In this document: positions 51,919 to 60,691 of the stretch, in pieces
Position numbering within the stretch: position 1 is the stretch's first letter
Layout: every line of letters starts with the position of its first letter
Source of the DNA: Plantactinospora sp. BC1
GTDB taxonomy: Bacteria; Actinomycetota; Actinomycetes; Mycobacteriales; Micromonosporaceae
DNA length: 64,000 bases
Assembly (NCBI RefSeq): GCF_003030345.1
Contig: NZ_CP028158.1
Span: 6,572,001-6,636,000 of the forward strand
Reading direction: 5' to 3'
Translations under genes and position numbers: made by a program
The notes under the pieces: generated by a model
Seen by the model: only the letters and a program-made list of their open reading frames with translations
What the model was told of the DNA's origin: nothing
Database searches by the model: none

Positions 51919-53490
51919 ATGGGTACCCCCGACGTCAGCGTGGTGGTGGCGGTCTACAACACCATGCCCTACCTCACGAAGTGCCTGAACTCCCTGCTCC
52001 GGCAGAGCATCGGCCGGGACCGGATGGAGATCGTCGCGGTGGACGACGGCTCCACCGACGGCAGCGGCCGGGAACTCGACCGCTTCGCCAAGCTCCATCC
52101 GGAGACGGTGAAGGTGGTCCACCAGGCGAACTCGGGTGGCCCGGCCGCGCCGAGCAACCGGGGTCTGGAGCTGGCCACGGGTCGCTACGTCTTCTTCATC
52201 GGCGCCGACGACTACCTCGGCGACGAGGCGCTGGAGCGGCTGGTGGCCGCCGCCGACGAGTACGGCTCGGACGTGGTGCTCGGCAAGACGGTCGGGGTCA
52301 ACAGCCGCAACATCCACCAGGCGGTCTTCGCCCGCAACGAGACCGACCTCGACCTCTTCGACTCGGCGCTGCCCTGGGCGCTGTCGAACACCAAGCTCTT
52401 CCGGCGCGAGCTGATCGAGCGGCACGGGCTGCGCTATCCGGAGGACATGCCGGTCGGCAGCGACCAGCCGTTCACCCTGGAGGCGTGCTACCGGGCGAAG
52501 CGGATCTCCGTACTCGCCGACTACCGCTTCTACCACGCCGTACGCCGGCTCAACGCGCACAACATCACCTACCGCTCCCGGCACGAGGAGCGGCTGCGCT
52601 GCGCCGAGCAGTTGGTGGAGTTCGTGGCCCGGCTGATCGAGCCGGGCAAGCAGCGGGACGCGGTGCTGATCCGGCACTTCGCCTGGGAGGTCGCCCGGCT
52701 GCTGGAGGACGACTTCCTCGGGCTCGACCGGGCGGTGCAGGAGCGGCTGGTGGCCGGCATCCGTACGCTGGCGGACCGCTATCTCACCGACGACATCCGG
52801 GACCGGCTGGAGATCGAGGCGCGGCTGCGGATCTCCACCGCCCAGCGCGGCACCGTCGACGACCTGCTCGCGGTGATCCGGCAGGACGCCGAGGAGGGCG
52901 TACCGCCGACGATCGTCGACGGCGACCGCTGGTACGCCGGTTATCCCGGCTTCCGGGACGCCCGGCTGGAGATGCCGGACCGCTGGTTCGACGTCTCGGA
53001 CACCGCGGCCGACTGGCTCGCCCGGATGGACGCGGTCGACCTGGCCTGGGAGACCGGCCCGGACGGCAGCCGGGGCCTGACCGTCACCGCGCACACGCCG
53101 CGGCGCAACCTGGCCAGCCTCACCTCCGGCCCGATCGGGCTGGCCGCCGGTGACGTGGTCGGCAGCACCCTGGAGACCACCCGGGACGCCGACGGCACCA
53201 CGGTGAAGGCCCGGTTCCGGGTGGACCAGTTGCTCGCCGGGGTCGGGGTCGGCGGCACCCTCTGCACGGTCCGGACCCAGTTGACCGCGTTCGGCACCAC
53301 CGGTTCGAGCCCGCTGCGGATGCCGACCCGGCCCACCGCGCCCCGCATGGTCTTCCGGCGCGGGGTCCGGTTCTTCGTCATCACGCCCACCACGAGTCAC
53401 CGTGGGCAACTTGTGATCGCAATAGCACCTGTCACGCCCCGCCGGGTCATGGCCCAGCTACGGCGCAGGTTGCCCAAGGGAGGAAAGTAG
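51919..53490 (+). CDS. GT2 glycosyltransferase, TarS-like
   Basis: 523 aa. GT-A domain: VSVVVAVYNTMPYLTKCLNS, DDGSTDGS, NSGGPAAPSNRGLELATG and the DxD-type site IGADDYLG. It resembles Staphylococcus aureus TarS, which adds GlcNAc to ribitol-phosphate teichoic acid: the NSGGP...P.N block, the DVVLGKTVGVNSR segment and DQPFTLEACYRAKRISVLADY all correspond. The C-terminal ~200 residues form a beta-rich domain (about 330-500), which in TarS mediates oligomerisation. Together with the CDP-ribitol genes this favours a ribitol-phosphate polymer. The next gene starts five bases after the stop. Confidence 0.87.
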   Translation: MGTPDVSVVVAVYNTMPYLTKCLNSLLRQSIGRDRMEIVAVDDGSTDGSGRELDRFAKLHPETVKVVHQANSGGPAAPSNRGLELATGRYVFFIGADDYLGDEALERLVAAADEYGSDVVLGKTVGVNSRNIHQAVFARNETDLDLFDSALPWALSNTKLFRRELIERHGLRYPEDMPVGSDQPFTLEACYRAKRISVLADYRFYHAVRRLNAHNITYRSRHEERLRCAEQLVEFVARLIEPGKQRDAVLIRHFAWEVARLLEDDFLGLDRAVQERLVAGIRTLADRYLTDDIRDRLEIEARLRISTAQRGTVDDLLAVIRQDAEEGVPPTIVDGDRWYAGYPGFRDARLEMPDRWFDVSDTAADWLARMDAVDLAWETGPDGSRGLTVTAHTPRRNLASLTSGPIGLAAGDVVGSTLETTRDADGTTVKARFRVDQLLAGVGVGGTLCTVRTQLTAFGTTGSSPLRMPTRPTAPRMVFRRGVRFFVITPTTSHRGQLVIAIAPVTPRRVMAQLRRRLPKGGK

Positions 53491-53495
53491 AAGGC

Positions 53496-54779
53496 ATGAA
53501 AATCTGCGTTGTCGCTCTGGGGAAGATCGGCCTGCCGCTGGCCGTGCAGTTCGCCGACAAGGGACACACGGTGATCGGTGCCGACGTCTCCGAGCGGGTC
53601 GTGAAGCTCGTCAACGACGGCGCGGTGCCGTTCCCCGGCGAGGCCGACCTGGACGTCAAGCTCAAGGAGGCGGTGGCGGCCGGTCGGCTCTCCGCGACCA
53701 CCGACACCGCGTCGGCGGTCGCCGAGTCCGAGGCTGTGGTCGTGGTGGTGCCGCTCTTCGTCGACGCCGAGGGGACGCCGGACTTCGGCTGGATGGACGA
53801 CGCCACCCGGGCGATCGCGGCCGGGCTCAAGCCGGGCACCCTGGTCAGCTACGAGACCACCCTGCCGGTCGGCACCACCCGCAACCGCTGGGCGCCGATG
53901 CTGGAGCAGGGCTCGGGGCTCAAGGTCGGCACCGACTTCACCCTGGTCTTCAGCCCCGAGCGGGTGCTGACCGGCCGGGTCTTCGCCGACCTGCGCCGCT
54001 ACCCGAAGCTGGTCGGCGGGGTGGACGAGGCGTCCGCCAAGCGCGGCGTCGAGTTCTACGAGGCGGTACTCGACTTCGACGAGCGCCCCGACCTGTCCCG
54101 CCCGAACGGCGTCTGGGACCTCGGCTCGGCCGAGGCGTCCGAGCTGGCCAAGCTCGCCGAGACGACCTACCGGGACGTCAACATCGGGCTGGCGAACCAG
54201 TTCGCCCGGTTCGCCGACACCGTCGGCGTCGACGTGATCAAGGTCATCGAGGCCTGCAACACCCAGCCGTACAGCCACATCCACTCGCCGGGCATCGCCG
54301 TCGGCGGGCACTGCATCCCGGTCTACCCCCGGATGTACCTCTGGAACGACCCGTCCGCGACCGTCGTCCGGGCGGCCCGGGAGGCCAACGCCGGGATGCC
54401 GGACTACGCCGTCGAGCTGCTCGCCGCCGCCTGGGGCGACCTGACCGACGTCGAGGTGCTGGTGCTCGGTGCGGCGTACCGGGGCGGGGTCAAGGAGACG
54501 GCGTTCTCCGGGGTCTTCCCGACCGTCGAGGCGCTGCGCGCCCGGGGCGCCCGGCCGTACGTCTCCGACCCGATGTACACCGCCGAGGAGCTGACCGCGC
54601 TCGGGCTGCCCGCCTACCAGGGCGAGCGGGTCGAGGCCGTGGTGGTGCAGGCCGACCACGCCGAGTACCGCACCCTGGCCGAGACCGACCTGCCCGGCGT
54701 ACGGGTGGTCGTCGACGGCCGCCGGGTGACCGACCCGGCCCGCTGGCCGAACGTACGCCGGATCGTCATCGGCGGCTGA
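53496..54779 (+). CDS. UDP-sugar 6-dehydrogenase (WbpA/WecC-like)
   Basis: 427 aa NAD-dependent nucleotide-sugar dehydrogenase. NAD motif VVALGKIGLPLAVQFADKG at the N-terminus, ETTLPVGTTRN, the Lys/Asn segment ELAKLAETTYRDVNIGLAN, and the catalytic Cys273 in GGHCIPVYP. A C-terminal UDP-binding domain has LGAAYRGGVKETAFS. Sequence favours N-acetylhexosamine 6-dehydrogenases over UDP-glucose dehydrogenase, but this cannot be proved by eye. It would carry out the first step (UDP-GlcNAc to UDP-GlcNAcA) of the diacetamido-uronate route. GGGAGGAAAG precedes ATG 53496. Confidence 0.9.
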   Translation: MKICVVALGKIGLPLAVQFADKGHTVIGADVSERVVKLVNDGAVPFPGEADLDVKLKEAVAAGRLSATTDTASAVAESEAVVVVVPLFVDAEGTPDFGWMDDATRAIAAGLKPGTLVSYETTLPVGTTRNRWAPMLEQGSGLKVGTDFTLVFSPERVLTGRVFADLRRYPKLVGGVDEASAKRGVEFYEAVLDFDERPDLSRPNGVWDLGSAEASELAKLAETTYRDVNIGLANQFARFADTVGVDVIKVIEACNTQPYSHIHSPGIAVGGHCIPVYPRMYLWNDPSATVVRAAREANAGMPDYAVELLAAAWGDLTDVEVLVLGAAYRGGVKETAFSGVFPTVEALRARGARPYVSDPMYTAEELTALGLPAYQGERVEAVVVQADHAEYRTLAETDLPGVRVVVDGRRVTDPARWPNVRRIVIGG

Positions 54780-54832
54780 GACCGGTATCCGTCCCCGGCG
54801 TCCCCGCCGCTGTCCGACAGGAGTGACTCGCC

Positions 54833-56176
54833 ATCGCCACGCCGTCCGCCCGGGGACGTTCTCGGCCTCCCCGGGTCCTCTATCTGTCGTTCTACTTTCC
54901 GCCGAGCCGGGCCAGCGGGGTCTTCCGGGCCCGGGCCACCGCCAACCGGCTGGCCGAGGACGGTTGGGACGTGACCGTCTTCACCGCGCCCCGGGAGTTC
55001 TTCGCCGACCACCTCGGTGGGGCCAGCGACGAGACGCTGGAGGCGACCGTCGACCCGCGGGTGCGGGTCGAGCGGGTCAGGCTCGGCGTGCACCACTGGG
55101 AGACCGACGTCCGTAAGTTCGGCTTCTTCCGGGGGATGTTCCCGAACGTCAGCGAGCGGATCTACCAGGCCGGGCAGCAGAAGATCTTTCCCGAGCACTA
55201 CCTCGGCTGGCTGCCCGGCCTGCTCCGCACCGCGCTGAAGCGGCACCTGCGACGCCGCTACGACCTGGTGCTGGCCACCGGCAACCCGTTCGTCTCCTTC
55301 GTGGCGGCGTGGGCGCTGGGCCGGATGCTCCGGATCCCGTACGTCGTCGACTATCGGGACGCCTGGACCTTCAACCAGTTCACCGAGGAGCTGATCTTCC
55401 CCGAGGGCAGCACGATGATGCGCTGGGAGGCGCGGGTGCTGCGGCACGCGGCGGAGAGCGTCTTCGTCAACGACGGCATGCGGCAGTGGCACGCCGAGCG
55501 CTATCCGTTCGCCGCCGACCGGATGAAGGTGGTGCCGAACGGCTGGGAGCCGGAGATCCTCGGCCGGGCGACCTTCCGGGCGCCGGATCCGGAGCAGCCG
55601 CTGCGCTTCGGCTATCTGGGTACGGTCACCAACCACATGCCGCTGGACGTGCTCTTCGCCGGTTGGCGGCTGGCCAAGGCGCATCCGCTGCTCGCCACCG
55701 CCACCCTTGAGGTGCACGGGCACCTCGGCTTCTTCCCGCACAACATCGCGCCGCTTAAGGCGCGGATCGAGGAGGAGTCGGATCTGGGTGTGCGCTACAG
55801 CGGCCCGTTCGGCAAGACCGAGGCCGCCGGGGTGTACGGCCGGACCGACGTGCTGGTCTTCTGCGTACCGGGTGCGAGGTACGTGACCTCCGGCAAGGTC
55901 TTCGAGTACATGGCGACCGGCAAGCCGGTGGTCTCGGTGCACATTCCTGAGATCGCCGCCACCGAGGTGCTCTCCGGCTATCCACTGTGGTTCGCCGGCA
56001 AGCGGCTGGACGCCGAGAGTGTGGCCCAGTCGCTGATCGCCGCCGCCAAGGCCGCCCGGGATCTCGACGCCGCGACGCACGAGGCGGCGGTCCGGCACGC
56101 GGAGACGTACACCCGGGCGGCGACGCTCGGGCCGTGGGAGGCCCGGCTGCGCCGGCTCGCGGAAGGGGCCCGGTGA
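54833..56176 (+). CDS. GT4-family glycosyltransferase, apparent ATC start
   Basis: 447 aa from the proposed start. N-terminal GT-B motif RVLYLSFYFPPSRASGVFRA, then VVDYRDAWTF, FRFGYLGTVT-like donor-domain entry (LRFGYLGTVTNHMP) and KVFEYMATGKPVVSV with the EX7E-type Glu. The frame has a TGA nine bases before ATC 54833 and no ATG, GTG or TTG until GTG 54971. That GTG would remove 46 residues, including the whole first strand and the FPPSRASG loop. AGGAG (54819-54823) sits nine bases before the ATC. It follows the dehydrogenase gene and overlaps the next gene by four bases. Confidence 0.85.
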   Translation: MATPSARGRSRPPRVLYLSFYFPPSRASGVFRARATANRLAEDGWDVTVFTAPREFFADHLGGASDETLEATVDPRVRVERVRLGVHHWETDVRKFGFFRGMFPNVSERIYQAGQQKIFPEHYLGWLPGLLRTALKRHLRRRYDLVLATGNPFVSFVAAWALGRMLRIPYVVDYRDAWTFNQFTEELIFPEGSTMMRWEARVLRHAAESVFVNDGMRQWHAERYPFAADRMKVVPNGWEPEILGRATFRAPDPEQPLRFGYLGTVTNHMPLDVLFAGWRLAKAHPLLATATLEVHGHLGFFPHNIAPLKARIEEESDLGVRYSGPFGKTEAAGVYGRTDVLVFCVPGARYVTSGKVFEYMATGKPVVSVHIPEIAATEVLSGYPLWFAGKRLDAESVAQSLIAAAKAARDLDAATHEAAVRHAETYTRAATLGPWEARLRRLAEGAR

Positions 56177-58392
56177 CGATGGCCTACTCGAACGTCCTCT
56201 ATCTGGCGCTCGGCACCGAGCGGGTCCGGGCCGCGCGCTGGCACGTCGACCGGCTGGTCGAGGGCGGCGTCCGGGTCACGCTGGTGGTGCCGAACCATCC
56301 ACAGTGGAAGAAGCTGGAGCCCCCGCCCGGGGTCACCGTGCGCAGGCTCGGCGCGACCGAACCACGTGCGGCGCTGCGGGCGGCCCGCCGGCTGCTGCTC
56401 GGCCGGAACGGTCCGCTGCGCGAGGTCGACCTGCTGGTGGCCGGCGACCCGCAGGCGCTGCCGGTGGCCTGGGCCGCGCTGCGCCGCCGCCCCGAGCTGG
56501 CCGTCCGGCTGGAGCCGGCCGAGGAGCCGGAGCGGCGTACCGGGCTCACCGACCTCGCGGTGGTCACCCCCTGGTACCCCTCGCCGGAGGACCCCGACTC
56601 GGAGTTCGTCCCGTCGGCACTGGACGCGGTCGACCCGTCGGTCGAGCGGATCTCGGTGCTGCACACCGAGGAGTGGCCGTACCCGCCGCAGTCGGCGGCC
56701 GCGCCGCACATCGACGTCGTGGTCGAGCGGTTCGGTCCGAAGTGGAGCCTGCCGGTGGTGACGGGGACGCTTCGGGGTGAGCTGACCCGGGTCGCGGTGC
56801 CGAACCCGGTCCAGTCCCGGGCCTTCGCCGAGCAGGCCGAGGCGAACCTGCGGGCGCTGCGGGCCGCGCTGCCGACCGGGCGGATCGAGGCTCCGCTGGT
56901 GCACGCGTACGGCGGGCTCGCCGGTGGGCTGCCGGCCGTCCGGCTGGCCCGGCCGGATGCCCGGGTGGTCGTCTCCGAGCAGTCGGAACGCCTCTCCGAG
57001 CTGCTCGCCCAGCCCGCCGCGAAGAAGCTCTACGCCGAGCTGCTCGGCCGGGCGGCGGCGCTGCTCTGCGTCAACCCGCAACTGCGGGACCTGGTCGCCG
57101 CCCAGTTCCCGCAGCACGCGGAGAAGCTGCACGTGCTGCCCTACCCGGTGGACCCGGACCGGTTCCCGCTCCGGCCGACCCCGCCGGGCAACCTGCTCCG
57201 CTGGCTGCACGTCGGGGAGCTGCCGGACGAGCGGGCCGTCCGGGCCCTGCTGGCCGGCTTCGCCCGCAGCGTCGGCGCGGAGCCGGAGGCGACCCTCACC
57301 GTGGTCGGCGCCGGGGCGATGGCCGGGACGGTCCGGGCGCGCGCCCGCGAACTGGACATCGCCGGCAGGGTAACGCTCCGTCCCGCCGTGCCGGCGGAGG
57401 AGTACCCGGCGCTGCTGCACGGGCACGACCTGCTGGTGCACCTGGGCCGGCACGACACCTTCAGCACGGTCGTCGCAGCGGCCGTCGTGACCGGGCTGCC
57501 GGTCTTCGCCACCCGCAGTCCGGGTGCGGAGGACGTCCTCGGCGGTGTCGAGCCGGCCGCCGGCCTCCTGGTCGACCTGACCAACGATCCGAAGGTGGTC
57601 GTCGAGGGCTTCCGGGAACTGCGCGAACGGCTCGGCACGCTCAACCCGGCAGCGGCCCGTACCGCCGTGCTCGCCCGGTACGGCCGCCAGGCCGTCGCGG
57701 CGGCGCTGCGCCGGCACCACGGCCTGGATTCAGAGCCGCTCCCGGCCTCGGCACCCCTCGCGGAGCCCGTCGGTGCCGGGGTGCCGGCGCCGGCCGGGAG
57801 CCGCTCGGGCCAGCTCCCGGGACCGGTCCCCGGGGACGCCGACCGGGTGGTCGTGGTGGCGATCAGCGCCGGCAACGTACGCCGGAGCAAGGCGTTCACC
57901 CACTCGGTGGTGGCCCGGGGCATGCAGGTCGACCTGATCACCGCCGACCCGGGCGCGGCGAACCGGGTGGGGCTGGGGCACAGCGTCCGGATCCACCCGC
58001 TGGCCGGGCACGAGGAGCGCCGCCCGCTGCTCCGGGCCGAGCGGTTGCTGCTCCGGAGGGCGCCAGGCAAGATCCTTTCGGTGGCCCGGAGCCGGACCCG
58101 GCGCATGTCGGCGCTCCGGCCGGAGCTGACCGTGGCGGTCGCCCAGTGGGCGCACAACCGGGCGGCGGGTGCCTTCCACCAGAAGGTGTTCAACCGGGGG
58201 TACCAGGTGGTCCGCCCGCTGGTGCTGTGGCGGATCGCCCGGCGCCAGGCGGTGCCGAAGCTCGACCTCGGGCGTACCCGTCGGGTGGTGGTCTCCGGGG
58301 TCGACGGCGTGACCATCGGTTGGAAGCTCGCCCGCCGGCACCCGAAGCTGCCGGTCACCACCTCGCTGGCCTGGGCGGACGACGAGAGCTGA
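56173..58392 (+). CDS. Three-part glycosyltransferase fusion
   Basis: 739 aa. Residues ~1-115 are a Rossmann-like segment similar to the start of the 185-aa protein at 42488 (VLYLALGTERVRAAR). Residues ~118-530 are a GT4 enzyme similar to the one at 43038 (LAVVTPWYPSPEDPDSEFVP, RWLHVGELPDERA, HLGRHDTFSTVVAAAVVTGLPVF). Residues ~555-739 again resemble the 42488 protein (RVVVSGVDGVTIGWK). In the donor site the EX7E Glu is replaced by Asp-Thr-Phe-Ser-Thr, so activity may differ. GTG 56173 overlaps the previous stop (GTGA); ATG 56179 is equally possible. Confidence 0.85.
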   Translation: MTMAYSNVLYLALGTERVRAARWHVDRLVEGGVRVTLVVPNHPQWKKLEPPPGVTVRRLGATEPRAALRAARRLLLGRNGPLREVDLLVAGDPQALPVAWAALRRRPELAVRLEPAEEPERRTGLTDLAVVTPWYPSPEDPDSEFVPSALDAVDPSVERISVLHTEEWPYPPQSAAAPHIDVVVERFGPKWSLPVVTGTLRGELTRVAVPNPVQSRAFAEQAEANLRALRAALPTGRIEAPLVHAYGGLAGGLPAVRLARPDARVVVSEQSERLSELLAQPAAKKLYAELLGRAAALLCVNPQLRDLVAAQFPQHAEKLHVLPYPVDPDRFPLRPTPPGNLLRWLHVGELPDERAVRALLAGFARSVGAEPEATLTVVGAGAMAGTVRARARELDIAGRVTLRPAVPAEEYPALLHGHDLLVHLGRHDTFSTVVAAAVVTGLPVFATRSPGAEDVLGGVEPAAGLLVDLTNDPKVVVEGFRELRERLGTLNPAAARTAVLARYGRQAVAAALRRHHGLDSEPLPASAPLAEPVGAGVPAPAGSRSGQLPGPVPGDADRVVVVAISAGNVRRSKAFTHSVVARGMQVDLITADPGAANRVGLGHSVRIHPLAGHEERRPLLRAERLLLRRAPGKILSVARSRTRRMSALRPELTVAVAQWAHNRAAGAFHQKVFNRGYQVVRPLVLWRIARRQAVPKLDLGRTRRVVVSGVDGVTIGWKLARRHPKLPVTTSLAWADDES

Positions 58393-58426
58393 TCGGGCGG
58401 AGCCGCCACCGGACCGGTATGCCCGG

Positions 58427-58476
58427 CGGGCGGGATACCACCGGGTCGTCACGATGACCCGGTGGTATCCCGCCCG
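58427..58476. terminator. 23-bp hairpin between convergent genes
   Basis: 58427-58449 pairs with 58454-58476 (22 Watson-Crick pairs, one G-U) around a 4-base loop. It ends the long rightward glycosyltransferase operon and faces the end of the acetyltransferase gene six bases further on. Confidence 0.88.
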
Positions 58477-58481
58477 GAGGA

Positions 58482-59024
58482 CTACAGGTCCGGCGGCGGG
58501 TTCTCCCGGTCCCGGGAGACGACCTGGCCCTTGACGTCCACCCAGCCGAGCGGGCGGGCCGGGTTGCCGGCCACCAGCTGGTGCGGCTTGACGTCCTTGG
58601 TCACCACCGAGCCGGCGGCGATCATCGCGTACTCGCCGATCTCGATCCCGCAGATGATGGTGGCGTTGGCACCGATCGAGGCGCCCCTGCGGACCACGGT
58701 CGGGGTGATCTGCCAGTCCGGGTTCTGGGCCCGTGGCCGGAGGTCGTTGGTGAACACCGCGCAGGGGCCGACGAAGACCTCGTCCTCGATCGTCACGCCC
58801 TGGTACACGGAGACGTTGTTCTGGATCTTGACCAGGTCGCCGACCACGACGTTCGCGTCCACGTAGACGTTCCGGCCGATCACACAGTTCGCGCCCACCC
58901 GGGCGGTGGAGCGGACGTGGGCGAGATGCCAGACCTTGCTGCCGTCGCCGATCCGCGCGCCCTCGTCGACCTCGGCCGATGGGTGCACGAAGACCGTGTC
59001 GGGGAGGGCGGGAGGCTCGTTCAT
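58482..59024 (-). CDS. Hexapeptide N-acetyltransferase (WbpD/WlbB-like)
   Basis: 180 aa left-handed beta-helix acyltransferase. Repeats such as ARIGDGSKVWHLAHV, CVIGRNVYVDANVVVGD and VKIQNNVSVYQGV follow the WbpD/WlbB pattern closely, including the conserved VFTND segment and the catalytic-loop GASIGANATIICG. It would acetylate the 3-amino group of UDP-GlcNAc3NA-uronate, the fourth step in the diacetamido-uronate route. ATG 59024 is used; GTG 59036 is possible and neither has a strong ribosome binding site. Confidence 0.9.
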   Translation of the reverse strand: MNEPPALPDTVFVHPSAEVDEGARIGDGSKVWHLAHVRSTARVGANCVIGRNVYVDANVVVGDLVKIQNNVSVYQGVTIEDEVFVGPCAVFTNDLRPRAQNPDWQITPTVVRRGASIGANATIICGIEIGEYAMIAAGSVVTKDVKPHQLVAGNPARPLGWVDVKGQVVSRDRENPPPDL

Positions 59025-59068
59025 CGCTTGAGTCACGGCTTCGCAGGATACGGGAGTCCTCCGGCCGG

Positions 59069-60691
59069 TCAGCCCGGGGGACGCAGGGTCGACTCCGGCA
59101 GGTAGACGATGTGCCGCCCGACCCGGGTGACCCGGGCCGGCACGCCGGAGCGGCGCAGGTGGGCCTGGAACGCGGCGTCCGCGGGCGCGCCGGCCTCGAA
59201 GACGAAGGCCGGCCGGTCGGCGGCGCGGACCCGCCTCGGGTACGCCGGATAGCGGTCCTGCCCCGGCCGCAGGTCTTCGCCGAGTACCGCACAGGCGACC
59301 CGTTCCCGGGTGACGAAGACCAACCGGTTGCAGGTCCAGTACTCGGCGTAGACGGCGCTGACCCCGGCCCGTTCCAGGGTGCGGGCGAGTTGCCGCTGCT
59401 GCCCCTCCTCGGCCCGGATCGTGCCGATCTCGCCCAGCAGGTGTCCGGTGGTGCCGAGCAGCAGCACCACCAGCAGGGCGAGCAGGGCGGTGCCGACGAT
59501 CCCGGCGAGCCGGGTCAGCGGGCCGGCGGCGAGCTGCCCGGCCCGGCGGGCGACGAGCCAGAGCGGCCAGAGTACGGCGGGCAGGGATATCTGCAGGATC
59601 GACAGGTACCGGGCGCTGGCCAGCGGTGCGCTGCCGGCGAGCGAGCTGCGGGCGTACGCCGCCACGGTGAGCGCGGCGCCGAGCACCAGGGCGAGCTGCG
59701 CGGCGTAGCCCACCCGGGCCGGGGTACTGGCACCGGCCCGGACGAGTCCGACCACCGCCAGTACCCCGGCGGCGAGCAGCAGCGCCAGGTAGAGCCCGCC
59801 CCAGGACATCTCCACGGCGTCGCAGCCCTCCGGCCGGCAGAGTCCGGTGGCGAGCGGGATGCCGACCAGCAGCGCACCGTGCAGCCGGGCGGTACCCGGG
59901 GTCGCCTCCGCCTCGCCCTCGCTGACCTGCCGCAGTACCGAGATCGAGTCCTGTCCGGCCGGCGCGGTGAGGTTGTCCACCAGCAGCGGCGCCACCCCGA
60001 GCAGGAACCCGGCGACCAGTACGGCGCCGGCCGGCCCGAGCAGGTCCCGCCAACAGCCGACCAGCAGGACGCCGAAGGCGACCACCAGGTACGGCAGGAC
60101 CAGCCAGTCGTCCCAGACGCAGAGCCCGGTGACCAGCCCGAAGAGCCCGAAGAGCCCGAGGGTCCGGAGTCGTCCCCGGTCCCGTCGCCGGCCGAGGGCG
60201 AGTGCGATCAGCAGCAGGCCCAGCACGGCGGGCTTGACCTCCGGCCGGCCGCCGACGGCGGTGATCTGGTCCCGGATCACCCGCTCACCGCCGAGCGCGA
60301 GTATCCCGACGGTGAAGGTGGCCAGCCAGGGGGAGTAGAGCCGCCGGGTGAGCCGGTACGCCAGGTAACCGAAGGCGGCGTAGAGGAAGAGCAGGGGGAT
60401 CCGCAGCGGGATCCAGCCGGCGCCGAAGAGCAGGAAGAGCGGCGCCGCGAGATAGCTCTGCACGGTACCCATGTAGTGCTGGCCGTAGAGGAAGACCGGC
60501 AGTTCGCGGCCGTCGGCGATGTGCAGCGCGGCGAGCCCGAAGGTGGCCTCGTCGCTGTTGGAGCCGGGCACGGTGAGCAGGATCAGCGCGAGCCGGTAGC
60601 CCAGGCCGAGCAGGCCGAGGCCGAGCGCCACCGCGCCCGGCCGGTCGAGTGCTCGCCACCGCCGCGCCGCGCGCGGCACCGCCACCGACAC
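59069..60691 (-). CDS. Multispanning membrane glycosyltransferase, GT39/ArnT-like
   Basis: 540 aa with about ten to twelve membrane helices. The first extracytoplasmic loop has SNSDEATFGLAALHIADG and YGQHYMGTVQSYLAAP, the acidic pair and YGQxYMG pattern of lipid-phosphate-sugar-dependent transferases. A soluble C-terminal part (about 430-540) contains EYWTCNRLVF and FVTRERVACAVLGEDL with two Cys that could form a disulphide outside the cell. It would move a sugar from a polyprenyl-phosphate carrier to an exported acceptor. GTG 60691, 60685 and 60679 are alternative starts. Confidence 0.8.
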   Translation of the reverse strand: MSVAVPRAARRWRALDRPGAVALGLGLLGLGYRLALILLTVPGSNSDEATFGLAALHIADGRELPVFLYGQHYMGTVQSYLAAPLFLLFGAGWIPLRIPLLFLYAAFGYLAYRLTRRLYSPWLATFTVGILALGGERVIRDQITAVGGRPEVKPAVLGLLLIALALGRRRDRGRLRTLGLFGLFGLVTGLCVWDDWLVLPYLVVAFGVLLVGCWRDLLGPAGAVLVAGFLLGVAPLLVDNLTAPAGQDSISVLRQVSEGEAEATPGTARLHGALLVGIPLATGLCRPEGCDAVEMSWGGLYLALLLAAGVLAVVGLVRAGASTPARVGYAAQLALVLGAALTVAAYARSSLAGSAPLASARYLSILQISLPAVLWPLWLVARRAGQLAAGPLTRLAGIVGTALLALLVVLLLGTTGHLLGEIGTIRAEEGQQRQLARTLERAGVSAVYAEYWTCNRLVFVTRERVACAVLGEDLRPGQDRYPAYPRRVRAADRPAFVFEAGAPADAAFQAHLRRSGVPARVTRVGRHIVYLPESTLRPPG

